A program made the translations under genes and the position numbers. Source: Rhizophagus irregularis (lineage: Eukaryota; Glomeromycota; Glomeromycetes; Glomerales; Glomeraceae). From it: a DNA stretch of 64,000 nt. This document shows positions 55,681 through 64,000 of the stretch, piece by piece. The DNA lies in assembly GCF_026210795.1 (NCBI RefSeq), contig NC_089444.1:362501-426500 (forward strand), in the 5' to 3' direction. Position 1 is the stretch's first letter. The number at the start of each line of letters is the position of its first letter. The notes below the pieces were generated by a model. That model did not search any database and was not told where the DNA came from. It saw nothing but the letters and a program-made list of their open reading frames with translations.

Positions 55681-57462
55681 TCATTTACTCATCGGTGTAT
55701 GGTAAGTCTTTAATAATTCTCCATTTACAGGTATCTTCTTGATGACACCTTTAATATTTTTAATTCTATAAGCTCCATTCGGTAGTATTTCATGAATGTA
55801 AAATGGTCCCAACCATTTTGATTCTAATTTTCCCGATAGTTGTTGTGCTTTGGCTTTATCATAGAGTAGTATTTTATCTCCAATTCCAAAGGTGTGTTCT
55901 TTGATTATTTTTCTGTCATGATACTCTTTTTGTTTTGTTTGAGATTTCAGTATTTGTTCTTTGGCTTCATGTCGGATTTTTGGTAGTTCTTCTAATAATC
56001 CAACTATTCTATCACTTAGGTTAATTTCTTTGATATTTTCATCCATTATTGTCCGTACATTTCTTCCGTATGTTAAATAAAATGGTCGAATTCTTGTTGA
56101 ACTATGCTTTTTATTTCGGTAAGCAAATAATATGGGTGCTATCCTTTGATCCCAATCATCTTTGGTTGATAATTTTGCTAATGCTTGACCTAATGTTCGG
56201 TTGAATCTTTCAACAAGTCCGTTTGTCTCTGGATGATAACTTGTAGAAAAATTCCATTTAATTTTGAATTTTTCCATTAATTCCTTAATCATTTCATTAT
56301 TGAAATGACTTCCTCTATCACTCAATATTTTCATTGGACATCCATGTCTACAAATGATGTCTTCATAAATAAATTTTGATACTTCTTTGGCAGTTGCTTC
56401 TTTTACTGCTTTGGCTTCTGGCCATTTTGTAAAATAATCCATTGCTACTATGATGTATTTATTACCATTTGTTGTCATGTTCAATGGTCCAACAAAGTCA
56501 ATCCCGATTTGATACCATGGTTCTACTACTTTAATTGGGTGTAATTCATTTTTCCCTTGTGGTTTTCCTCTTCTTTGACATTCATCACATGTCCTTACAT
56601 ATCTTTCAACATCATTCAGCATATTTTCCCAATAATATTTATCTTTTAAATTATCATAAGTACTTTTGATTCCCATATGTGCCGATAATTCATGACTGTG
56701 AGCTAAATATAGTGCTCCCATCTTTTCAAAGTCTTCTATTATTCTGATGTTTTTACCATTTTTCTCAATATACTTTTTACCATCAGTTACTCTGATGTTA
56801 TCCTTAATCTCAACATTTTTAACCTCTATTGGTGGTTTATCTCCATCTAATTCTATTACTTTATTATATACTCTTTCCCAATCTGTGTCATTATTCGATA
56901 TTTTAATATTAGCATATTTTTCTCCTTCGTAAATATCTTGACATTCTTTAAATGATTTCACCATCTCCATATATCTTTCTTCATCTAATAATGGATATGA
57001 TGTTTTATGTCCTTGATCCTTTTTCGAATATTCTCTACCTTTGTAATTTTCCCAACATTTTTCATTTTCTAAAAATATCACTATTGATTCATCAATTATC
57101 CTTTTGTTCCTAAATACTTCCTTTTCTAATAGGTGGTTCTCATATCTTGTTATGTATCCTCTGTCGAATGATGGTGTTTGTTGATAAAAGTACTCACTAT
57201 AGGGACTTTTATCTAATATTAACCAATCCTCATTATCATGTTCTTCCATTCTCCTGTTGATTTGTTCGACAACTTCCTTCCTGAATTCCCATTCTATACC
57301 TTTCTTTGGTATTTTATACTTATCATTGTCCTCTCTTCTCCTTTTAAAGGTGTTAAACCTCACACTTTGTCCTACTTTTTCAAATTCTTTTATAAGTTTA
57401 TTTACAATGAATGTTTTTCCAGTACCATCAACTCCACATATGATTATTATTTTAGGTCCCAT
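55681..57462 (-). CDS. nucleotide kinase-integrase fusion (593 aa)
   Basis: Residues 1-205 form a P-loop kinase: Walker A GVDGTGKT at 10-17, a DKSPYSEYFYQQ motif (D84) equivalent to the DRY/S substrate motif of thymidylate kinases, and a lid-like basic stretch KGREYSKKDQGHK at 141-153. This fold phosphorylates dTMP or related (deoxy)nucleoside phosphates. Residues 250-593 are a retroviral-type integrase: zinc-binding H257-x4-H262 with C292-x2-C295, and catalytic D322, D382 and E418 with the classical 35-residue spacing. A C-terminal GPF/Y-like module (KWLGPFYIHEILPNGAYRIK) follows; no chromodomain. Both enzymes are in one uninterrupted frame from a good ATG. The ORF overlaps the preceding 79-aa ORF by 11 nt. 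Whether the kinase is cleaved off or acts within particles is not visible. Confidence 0.9.
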   Translation of the reverse strand: MGPKIIIICGVDGTGKTFIVNKLIKEFEKVGQSVRFNTFKRRREDNDKYKIPKKGIEWEFRKEVVEQINRRMEEHDNEDWLILDKSPYSEYFYQQTPSFDRGYITRYENHLLEKEVFRNKRIIDESIVIFLENEKCWENYKGREYSKKDQGHKTSYPLLDEERYMEMVKSFKECQDIYEGEKYANIKISNNDTDWERVYNKVIELDGDKPPIEVKNVEIKDNIRVTDGKKYIEKNGKNIRIIEDFEKMGALYLAHSHELSAHMGIKSTYDNLKDKYYWENMLNDVERYVRTCDECQRRGKPQGKNELHPIKVVEPWYQIGIDFVGPLNMTTNGNKYIIVAMDYFTKWPEAKAVKEATAKEVSKFIYEDIICRHGCPMKILSDRGSHFNNEMIKELMEKFKIKWNFSTSYHPETNGLVERFNRTLGQALAKLSTKDDWDQRIAPILFAYRNKKHSSTRIRPFYLTYGRNVRTIMDENIKEINLSDRIVGLLEELPKIRHEAKEQILKSQTKQKEYHDRKIIKEHTFGIGDKILLYDKAKAQQLSGKLESKWLGPFYIHEILPNGAYRIKNIKGVIKKIPVNGELLKTYHTPMSK

Positions 57463-57691
57463 TTTTACATAATTCTGATAATTTTAGCTTGTTTACTTTA
57501 CTTAATATCACCTCTATTTGTAATATTTCCTCTTGAGTTTCCAATATTAATGGTCTTTCTTCACTATCTTCAAAATTTTTGGCTTTGAATTTATAGTTAT
57601 AATTTATCCTGTTTAATTCCTTTGTTATACCTTCTAAATTTTCGATTATATCCTTTATTTTATGATTTGTATTTCTTACCACTTGTTCCAT
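57452..57691 (-). CDS. 79-aa helical ORF between RT and integrase
   Basis: ATG at 57691, stop at 57452-57454. The product is Lys/Glu/Asn/Leu-rich with heptad-like spacing (MEQVVRNTNHKIKDIIENLE, ILSKVNKLKLSELC) and is predicted helical or coiled-coil. It starts 36 nt after the RT stop and overlaps the kinase-integrase start by 11 nt, which suggests it is a true translated unit or a linker joined by recoding. I do not recognise it. Possible roles include oligomerisation or a spacer of Pol. Confidence 0.55.
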   Translation of the reverse strand: MEQVVRNTNHKIKDIIENLEGITKELNRINYNYKFKAKNFEDSEERPLILETQEEILQIEVILSKVNKLKLSELCKNGT

Positions 57692-57727
57692 TTTTATTTT
57701 TGAAAAGTAACTCTTTTACCCATCTAT

Positions 57728-59209
57728 TTATATTATTCTTGATAAGGCATCTGCGTTTTTATTTTCTTTTCCTGGTCTATGGGTTATTTCAAAATCATAC
57801 TGTTCCAATTCAATGACCCATCTTGATCTCTTTCCTTTTGGTACTTTTGCAGTCATTAATCCCTTCAAAGCTGCATGGTCTGTTACTACCTCAAATTTTC
57901 TATTGATCAAGTATTTATGGAAATGTTGTATTCCCCATACAATTGCATAACATTCTTGTTCGGTTATTGGCCATCTTTGTTCTGTCCTGTTTAAACTTTT
58001 ACTGGCATACTCTATTACATATTCTTGACCTTTATCATCTTTTTGAGCTAACACTGCCCCTAATCCTATTCCTGAAGCATCTGTAATTAATATAAATTTC
58101 CTTAACCAATCTGGTTGTCTTAACACCGGTTCTTCGGTTAATTTCCTTTTTAATATTTCTAATGCTTCATGTTGTTTGATGCCCCATTCAAACTTTTCAT
58201 CTTTTCTCAATAAAGATGTTATTGGTTTTACTATTTTTGAAAAATCTTTAATAAATTTTCTATAATACGTACATAACCCTAATATTGACCTTACACCTTT
58301 TATATTTATAGGTGCTGTTAATTTTTGTATCTTTTCAACCTTTCCTGGACTTGGTTTTAATCCATTTTTACCAACTACATGTCCTAAAAATTCTATTTCT
58401 GTTTTTCCAAATATACATTTCTTTAACTTTAGTATTAAACTGGCTTCCTTTAATTTTTCTAACACTAACTTTATGTGTTTTAGGTGGTCTTCAAAATTTT
58501 CCGAATATATCATTATATCATCAATGTATACTATCACAAATTCATTTAGGTACTCCTTTAATACTTTATCCATTAACCTTTGAAAACTTGCAGGCGCATT
58601 TGTTAACCCAAATGGCATGACATTATATTCATATAATCCTGCTGAGCATATGAATGCTGTTTTCTCAATATCTTCCTCAGCCATTTCTATCTGATTAAAC
58701 CCTGATGCTAAATCTAGACTGGTAAACCATTTTCCTGAACTTATCCTTTCTAATTGTTCATCAATCCTCGGTAATGGATATGCATCTGTTATTGTAACTT
58801 TATTTAATTTTCTATAGTCGATGCAAAATCTATAATTTCCCGACTTTTTCCCTGCTAAAGTCACTGGTGAAGACCATGGACTTCTAGATTCTCTAATTTT
58901 TCCCAATTTTAACATCTCGTCAACCTCTTTTCTAATGAATTTACCTTTTTCATCATTTTCTTTGTACCTCTTTTGGGCTATTGGTTCAGTACCCCCTTTT
59001 AATCTGATTTCATGTTTTACTAGGTTTGTCCTATTATATTTTTCACCATCGTACTCAAATATATCCTTATATTTTTCTACTAATACTTTTAATTTACCTT
59101 TTTGTTCATTGGTTATGTCCCCTACTTTAAATTTTTCAGTAAATTTTTCATGGTCACTTTTGTGCTTCTTTATCGTCTCTTCAGTATCATTCTGACCAAG
59201 ACTTATACT
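57728..59209 (-). CDS. reverse transcriptase-RNase H (493 aa)
   Basis: The open frame runs from 59209 to the stop at 57728. The first Met is only at 58915, inside the RT domain, so the N-terminal 98 residues (including KYKDIFEYDGEKYNRTNLVK, typical of the start of gypsy RT) must be made by a -1 shift from the protease frame, with which it overlaps by 7 nt. RT motifs: YRFCIDYRKLNKVTITDAYP, SLDLASGFNQIEM, YNVMPFGLTNAPASFQRLMD and the catalytic FVIVYIDDIMIYS. RNase H: ILITDASGIGLGAVLAQ (Asp), TEQECYAIVWGI (Glu), VVTDHAALKGL (Asp) and NADALSR (Asp). It makes cDNA from the element's RNA inside virus-like particles. All catalytic residues are present. Confidence 0.95.
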   Translation of the reverse strand, partial: SISLGQNDTEETIKKHKSDHEKFTEKFKVGDITNEQKGKLKVLVEKYKDIFEYDGEKYNRTNLVKHEIRLKGGTEPIAQKRYKENDEKGKFIRKEVDEMLKLGKIRESRSPWSSPVTLAGKKSGNYRFCIDYRKLNKVTITDAYPLPRIDEQLERISSGKWFTSLDLASGFNQIEMAEEDIEKTAFICSAGLYEYNVMPFGLTNAPASFQRLMDKVLKEYLNEFVIVYIDDIMIYSENFEDHLKHIKLVLEKLKEASLILKLKKCIFGKTEIEFLGHVVGKNGLKPSPGKVEKIQKLTAPINIKGVRSILGLCTYYRKFIKDFSKIVKPITSLLRKDEKFEWGIKQHEALEILKRKLTEEPVLRQPDWLRKFILITDASGIGLGAVLAQKDDKGQEYVIEYASKSLNRTEQRWPITEQECYAIVWGIQHFHKYLINRKFEVVTDHAALKGLMTAKVPKGKRSRWVIELEQYDFEITHRPGKENKNADALSRII

Positions 59210-59730
59210 TTAAAATTTTCGTCTTCCTGACCTTCATGGTCATCTTCATATATGTTATACAATTCATCCTGGTATAATTCTTCTAGTATTTCCTCTTCAT
59301 CAAATGTTTCTTCAAACCCTTTAATGGTCCTTTGTGTGTATTTTACTGGTATATCCATAGTTTCATCATTCATTCTAATTATTATTGTTTTATCTGTGTA
59401 ATCTATATTTGCTTTGAACATATCTAATACTCCATTTCCTAACACAATTTCATTTTTCCCTGAATCAATTACTTCAACCTTAATGGGTATTTCCTTATCC
59501 CCAAATTGTATGTATATTGTCGTGGTACCCCTAGATGCTAATTTATCCTCATTTATCATCACACATCTTACTGTACTTGGTTCCTCAATTTTTAGGTCCA
59601 TTTCATCCATTATCTGACTAGTTATTACATTTACTGCTGCTCCTGTATCAAACATTACGTCCTTTAATTCTTGGTTTATTATTAATTTACCCCTTAATGC
59701 AGTTAAGTGTTCTACTTCAATGTTGTTCAT
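59203..59730 (-). CDS. retropepsin-type aspartic protease (175 aa)
   Basis: The active-site motif MFDTGAAVNVI has DTGA at residues 28-31, followed by the family's hydrophobic-Gly strand (IVLGNGVLDMF). The C-terminal 50 residues are acidic (EETFDEEEILEELYQDELY). The enzyme cleaves Gag and Pol precursors as a dimer. The ATG is 12 nt after the Gag stop, so it is either reinitiated or reached by stop-codon bypass. Its 3' end overlaps RT in the -1 frame. Confidence 0.9.
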   Translation of the reverse strand: MNNIEVEHLTALRGKLIINQELKDVMFDTGAAVNVITSQIMDEMDLKIEEPSTVRCVMINEDKLASRGTTTIYIQFGDKEIPIKVEVIDSGKNEIVLGNGVLDMFKANIDYTDKTIIIRMNDETMDIPVKYTQRTIKGFEETFDEEEILEELYQDELYNIYEDDHEGQEDENFKV

Positions 59731-59742
59731 TGATTCTTGTAG

Positions 59743-62700
59743 TCAATCTGTTTGTGGATACCTTCTCATTCCTTCATAATATATTTTTCTTTGTTCTGGG
59801 CTCATATCTATAATTTGTGAAAAAGTTGCATTTGCTCTGGTACTTTTCATATCTTCTAATACGTTATATTTTGGTATATTTCTTTGAAATGCGCTTGTCC
59901 TATGAATACCTTCAACACGTTCATTTTTACATTGTTTTGCATAGTGACCTCTTCGTCCACAATTTCCACATGTATTATTATTTCTCCTTGCTTCTTGTGC
60001 TTTCCTCAGACTTTCATCAGTGAATCCTCTTTTTGGTAATGCTGCTGCCCTTTCCTCTTGGCTTGCATATTTATCATTTCTTCTGCGTGTTTGTTCTCGA
60101 TCAATTTCCATATCTATATCTCGATCACTTGACCTATTTTTTATATTACTCCTTGTTTGTCTTTCACCAATATAAAAATCCTGATCAACATGGTTAAATG
60201 TTACATCATTATCTTGATAATACGGGTCGTCATAACTATATCCTTGATCATAATTATCCTGATAATCCTGACTATCATAATCATATTGGTCATATTGGTC
60301 ATTATAATTATCATATTCCACTACATTGAATCCTCGATTATTGTTTTGGTGGTTTGGTGGTCTGTTATAGTTATTTGGTCTTCCATTATAGTTATTTGAT
60401 CTTCTATTATAATTTTGATTATTTGGTCTTCCATAGTTTCTTTGACCATTATTTACCCTACATTCATTTGCATAATGTCCTGGTTGTTTACAATTATAAC
60501 ATGCTCGAGGTGGTGGTCCTTGTCTATTATTATTGTTTGGTGGTCTCTTTTGCCCTCCAAGTTGATTTACTAATTTTACCTCTAATTTTTTAAACATGTC
60601 GGCAAGGTCATCCTCATAATTTTTCTCCAATGGTTTTTCAAATATATTCTTTGGCTTGTCATCTTGTATATCGATTCCTTTTCTTTGGGTACTAACTGAT
60701 ATACCACGTGTCTTTCTTATTAATTCATTAGTAGCTTCCTCCTCTCTTCTTGCTGTATTCACTGCATCATTTAAATTTGCTGGGTTTTGTCTTCTGACTT
60801 GATATCCCAATGTTGGTGTTAATCCTTCGATATAATTATCCACTTGTAATTCATCATCTAATGCATGGCCTCTGGTAGCTATCCTTAATATTTGTCTAAA
60901 CCTTATCGTATATGCCTCAACATTTTCATTTACTCCTTGTGTTATTTTCCTTAATTCTAACATTTTCCTTTTTCTAACATCTTCCCTGGTAAATCTTTGT
61001 TTAATCCTATGTTTTAAATCATTATCATTATCGTTATCTTGCCAATTTACCAAATGACCATTGTTTGCTTCCTTCTTTTCATTATACCATTGTGCTGCTG
61101 CACCTTTCAAACAGGTAGCTGCCATTGCTGCTTGTCTAGCTCCATTTACTCCTGCTGCTTTTCCTATAGCAGTAAATGCTGTTTCAAATTGTCTTACCCA
61201 ATCGTTTACATCTTCTTCTTCCTTTCCATAAAATTGTGGCATACTAATTATTCCTCCAGCTACATTTCCTGCATCCTCAATTGCATTTGCTAATGGGTTG
61301 GCTGCGACTAATCCAGCCCAATTACCTCCTATATCATGTCCTGTTGCTGCTAGTAAAGCCGCTCTAAAATCTTCCCTTACTTCAGCTCTTGTTGCTCCCA
61401 TAATTATTGGTACTATTGGTGGGATTGGTGGTATCGGTGGTGTTAAAGGTGTTTCAAATAAATTTTCTATATTATAATCAGATATTTCACTTTTATCCTC
61501 AGAATTTGATTCTGAACTTTCACTTGAGTCAAAACCAGGTCTATTTATAATGTTTTCTTCATAAGGTTCTTCAAAATTTTCATTGCTATCGGTATCATTT
61601 GGATTTAAAATTTCTCCATCTTTTCCAGATCCATCTGATTCTTTTTCAGATCCATCCGATTTTTCATTATCAGATTCATTTCCACTACTTTCACTATCCT
61701 CAATTCCAGCTTGCTGTTTTAGAAATTTATTTAATATCCGCCTTAAATTTTTCTCCAATTCATTTTTATTTCCTTGGAATATTTCAATAAATTCTTGATC
61801 CATTATTTCCTCATCAGTATATCCCATACTGATTAACCTCAATAACTCTCCATTAGTTATTTCTATTTTATTATCATCACATATTTGTTTTAATCTTTTG
61901 ACCCTGATATCAATTTCATTTTCGTCATTCTCACAATCCCTACACTTGGTTTTTCCTTCGTCAAATTTATTGTTCATCCATCTTATTCCACATTCATTAC
62001 AAGATGTGGTATTTTCATTTATCCATTCATATAATTTTATCTTTAGTTCTTTGTCATTCGTATCCATTTCCTGGCAATATTTTTCTATAAATTCTGTTGT
62101 TAATATCATGCTATTGCTTATCCTGAATTTTCTTATTCTCTCTATTTCTGACACATTTAATTCGTATCCTAATTTTTCTAAGTCATCCTTTAATTTTAAT
62201 AATTCTTTTTGTTCACAATTTTTACATTGTCCAATGTCTGCTATCATATCAGGTAACTTTCTATTCCTACAATTTCCACATATTAATGTTTCTTTTGTTA
62301 ACCATTCATTTATTTCATCTTTTAATTTTTCATCACTTAGTCCCATTAATTCGAAAAATGTACCTAAAAAGTCCTCTGTTAATATCAATTCTACCCTTAT
62401 CCTTAGGTCCCACATTCTTTGTATATCCTTGTCGGTGAACCTTCCACCCATTTCTTCAATTTTTCTTTTTAATGATTCCACTGTCCATTCGACATCATCC
62501 TCTATTTTTATTTCATAATGTATACTACCATCACTGTCCTCTAATTCATAACTTTCAGGACTATCACTTTCTGGGTCCTCAGGTTCCCTTGTAAATTGTT
62601 TGGTGTCAATAAATCTTTGTAACACTTTCTGTATCAATCTTTCCCATTCTTGTTGTTTTGATTCTTCCTCTCCTAATGAGTTTCTATAAACAATTGTATT

Positions 62701-63327
62701 CGTTAAATCAATTACTTCTCTTATATTTTTAGTTATGGCTTCTTCTATGTATAATAATTTCCTGAATATTACTATCGTTTCTGGTGTCGCATGGATTACT
62801 TCCACCCCAAATTCTAATATTGAACCGTACCATTCCCAAAATTTTTGAAATCTGTTTTCAACATCCCAATCTTCCAAAATATATCCATGTTCCATTATTT
62901 CTGGACATCCAATTAATCGATCAAATACTTCATTTTCCAAGTTTCCTTCAATACAATCCCTTACAATTACTACAATTATTATCCTTAAACCTTTTTCTTT
63001 CATTTTTGGTTGTTGTCTGTACCTTATTGATTCAATTATTCTATCTACTATATTCCTACATTTTCCTTTATGTATTGTATCCTCCCTTTCTCTATTGTCC
63101 ATACTTAATAAATTCAATAATTCTTTATGTGTTACATTATTGTACATTAGTATTGTATCCTCGAATTTAAACAAAGCATCCCAAAATTTCTTGAATGCCG
63201 CTGATACTTCTCTTTCTATTGGGTTACATGTTTCACATGCTAAACATTCCTCTGGTTCTATCACTCCTAGGTCATGTTCTTGTTTATGGTTTATATATTC
63301 AGCGTTCCAAACATGGTACCATTCCAT
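59743..63327 (-). CDS. Gag polyprotein with N-terminal zinc-module extension (1194 aa)
   Basis: Residues 690-875 hold the retrotransposon Gag capsid-type domain (AAAQWYNEKKEANNG, FTREDVRKRKMLELRKITQG, AYTIRFRQILRIATRG). Two nucleocapsid zinc knuckles follow: CYNCKQPGHYANEC (943-956) and CGNCGRRGHYAKQC (1120-1133), separated by Asn/Tyr/Asp-rich linkers. The unusual part is residues 1-640. A first Cys pair CLACETC lies at 28-34. Two similar modules of about 85 residues follow, each with a helical half then CxxC...CxxC (C350, C353, C368, C371; and C443, C446, C462, C465). A third, Cys-free copy of the helical half is at 478-538. An acidic Ser-rich linker and Pro-rich hinge (PIPPIPPIVP) precede the capsid. 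Typical gypsy Gag proteins are 300-500 aa, so this is more than twice the usual length. Confidence 0.9.
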   Translation of the reverse strand: MEWYHVWNAEYINHKQEHDLGVIEPEECLACETCNPIEREVSAAFKKFWDALFKFEDTILMYNNVTHKELLNLLSMDNREREDTIHKGKCRNIVDRIIESIRYRQQPKMKEKGLRIIIVVIVRDCIEGNLENEVFDRLIGCPEIMEHGYILEDWDVENRFQKFWEWYGSILEFGVEVIHATPETIVIFRKLLYIEEAITKNIREVIDLTNTIVYRNSLGEEESKQQEWERLIQKVLQRFIDTKQFTREPEDPESDSPESYELEDSDGSIHYEIKIEDDVEWTVESLKRKIEEMGGRFTDKDIQRMWDLRIRVELILTEDFLGTFFELMGLSDEKLKDEINEWLTKETLICGNCRNRKLPDMIADIGQCKNCEQKELLKLKDDLEKLGYELNVSEIERIRKFRISNSMILTTEFIEKYCQEMDTNDKELKIKLYEWINENTTSCNECGIRWMNNKFDEGKTKCRDCENDENEIDIRVKRLKQICDDNKIEITNGELLRLISMGYTDEEIMDQEFIEIFQGNKNELEKNLRRILNKFLKQQAGIEDSESSGNESDNEKSDGSEKESDGSGKDGEILNPNDTDSNENFEEPYEENIINRPGFDSSESSESNSEDKSEISDYNIENLFETPLTPPIPPIPPIVPIIMGATRAEVREDFRAALLAATGHDIGGNWAGLVAANPLANAIEDAGNVAGGIISMPQFYGKEEEDVNDWVRQFETAFTAIGKAAGVNGARQAAMAATCLKGAAAQWYNEKKEANNGHLVNWQDNDNDNDLKHRIKQRFTREDVRKRKMLELRKITQGVNENVEAYTIRFRQILRIATRGHALDDELQVDNYIEGLTPTLGYQVRRQNPANLNDAVNTARREEEATNELIRKTRGISVSTQRKGIDIQDDKPKNIFEKPLEKNYEDDLADMFKKLEVKLVNQLGGQKRPPNNNNRQGPPPRACYNCKQPGHYANECRVNNGQRNYGRPNNQNYNRRSNNYNGRPNNYNRPPNHQNNNRGFNVVEYDNYNDQYDQYDYDSQDYQDNYDQGYSYDDPYYQDNDVTFNHVDQDFYIGERQTRSNIKNRSSDRDIDMEIDREQTRRRNDKYASQEERAAALPKRGFTDESLRKAQEARRNNNTCGNCGRRGHYAKQCKNERVEGIHRTSAFQRNIPKYNVLEDMKSTRANATFSQIIDMSPEQRKIYYEGMRRYPQTD

Positions 63328-64000
63328 TTTTAATAAAATTCTCTGAAAATTTTCACATCTTTTACTTTTTATCCTTCTTTTATATTTTATTTGACCTATA
63401 CTGGGCTTGCCTTTACCTCATTTGTTCATTACTGAGTATGGTAGTTTACAGGTTTGTACAAATAAATTTATATTCCATAAAATTTTTCATCCTAAGATTT
63501 GGATGTGTTTCCATATTTGATTTATCTCTTTCCTGTAATCTTCTCATATTTGTCCAGCAAATATTATTTTTAATAAAATTTTTAATCATGATTTTTCTTG
63601 GGTACCCTCACACAGAATTGTTTTTGGAAGTTCACACAGAACTATTCTCAATTGATCACACAGAATACCTCAATTGAGTTCACACAGAAAAAGCTCACAC
63701 AGAACTATTCTCAATTGATCACACAGAAAACCTCAATTGAGTTCACACAGAATTACCCCACCATCGTATTTATAGTGTCGGCTTTTGGGTACACTTTTTA
63801 TCCTTAACTTAACCTCAATTATTTATGAAAATTATTTTTAATCCTTAATTCATGGGACTTATTTACAATATTCTATTAAAACCCCTTCTAACTTGATTAG
63901 CCTCGCATTTCCCTTGATAATCAATTACTACCATACATATTTGGTTCATATGTATGAAAATTATTATAATAATAATTTTTCATTGACTTATCAGCCGGTG
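63328..64000 (-). other. retrotransposon 5' leader
   Basis: Untranslated leader upstream of Gag. Neither the primer-binding site nor the 5' LTR is within the window. The word TGTAACACC that would mark the LTR is absent here. Confidence 0.6.
63609..63753 (-). repeat. leader repeats: TTCTGTGTGA with CTCAATTGAG
   Basis: Plus-strand CACACAGAA occurs seven times in 145 bp, interleaved with the palindrome CTCAATTGAG or its half CTCAATTGAT. The last six copies form two larger units of about 60 bp. Such palindrome-punctuated arrays in a retroelement leader could fold as a stem-loop series for packaging or dimerisation, or act in transcription. Confidence 0.7.

Larger units (their letters stand above)
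54680..64000 (-). mobile_element. Ty3/gypsy-type LTR retrotransposon with kinase-integrase
   Basis: Order on the minus strand from the right edge: 5' leader with tandem repeats, Gag (1194 aa), protease, RT-RNase H, a 79-aa ORF, kinase-integrase (593 aa), a tRNA-like stretch, polypurine tract and 3' LTR. Integrase downstream of RNase H is the Ty3/gypsy order. All main ORFs are intact. The 5' LTR is not in the window, so LTR age cannot be computed. The element inserted into a CCCTG-type MITE (left flank 54645-54679). Confidence 0.9.

Noticed and set aside
61898-62518. Long plus-strand ORFs opposite Gag
   Set aside because: Antisense shadows of the Gag frame; Ser/Phe/Ile-rich with no motif, while the minus strand has full domain support.
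63609-63753. CRISPR-like regular repeats
   Set aside because: The repeat word is only 9-10 bp, the spacers are themselves repeated and palindromic, and the context is a eukaryotic retrotransposon leader.

Overview
The window is AT-rich eukaryotic DNA with short GT-AG introns (about 60-90 nt), small lineage-type gene families and dense, nested transposable elements. The style (very AT-rich, intron-rich, zinc-knuckle retroelements, orphan families, an RBM25-type splicing gene) fits a filamentous fungus, most likely an arbuscular mycorrhizal fungus of the Rhizophagus type. That assignment is inference from style, not from a marker gene. No rRNA, CRISPR or bacterial operon is present.

Layout. 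1-13 kb is intergenic DNA with minisatellites, a degenerate solo LTR containing a nested inverted-repeat element, MITEs, a long pyrimidine tract and a 5'-truncated LINE tail with a 13-bp target duplication. 13.6-15.1 kb holds a two-exon gene for a 468-aa protein on the minus strand. From 15.4 to 49.7 kb lies a huge inverted duplication. Its arms (15361-23207 and 42023-49696) each carry a six-exon gene for a 926-aa secreted/membrane protein (4 differences in 926 residues) plus an RBM25-like splicing-factor pseudogene damaged differently in each arm. The 18.8 kb spacer contains a solo LTR, nested MITEs, retroelement relics and an eight-exon gene (391 aa, minus strand). Intron 6 of that gene holds a 6.75 kb long-terminal-inverted-repeat element, which itself contains a tandem array, a Tigger-like MITE and a 1.5 kb TIR element. 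50.2-51.2 kb is a decayed short-chain dehydrogenase gene.

The right end (54.7 kb to beyond the window) is a nearly complete Ty3/gypsy-type LTR retrotransposon on the minus strand, and it is the most unusual object here. Its ORFs are: a 1194-aa Gag with a long N-terminal extension of repeated zinc-binding modules, an aspartic protease, RT-RNase H, a 79-aa helical ORF, and a 593-aa protein in which a thymidylate-kinase-like P-loop nucleotide kinase is fused in front of the integrase. All ORFs are open, so the element looks recent. Its 3' LTR is at 54680-55343; the 5' LTR lies beyond the right edge.

Other recurrent signals are a TIR family with CCCTRTAAAA ends and 3-bp target duplications (at least five complete copies), and two related repeats whose bodies are arrays of 19-98 nt micro-exon-like segments, each bounded by splice-site consensus sequences.
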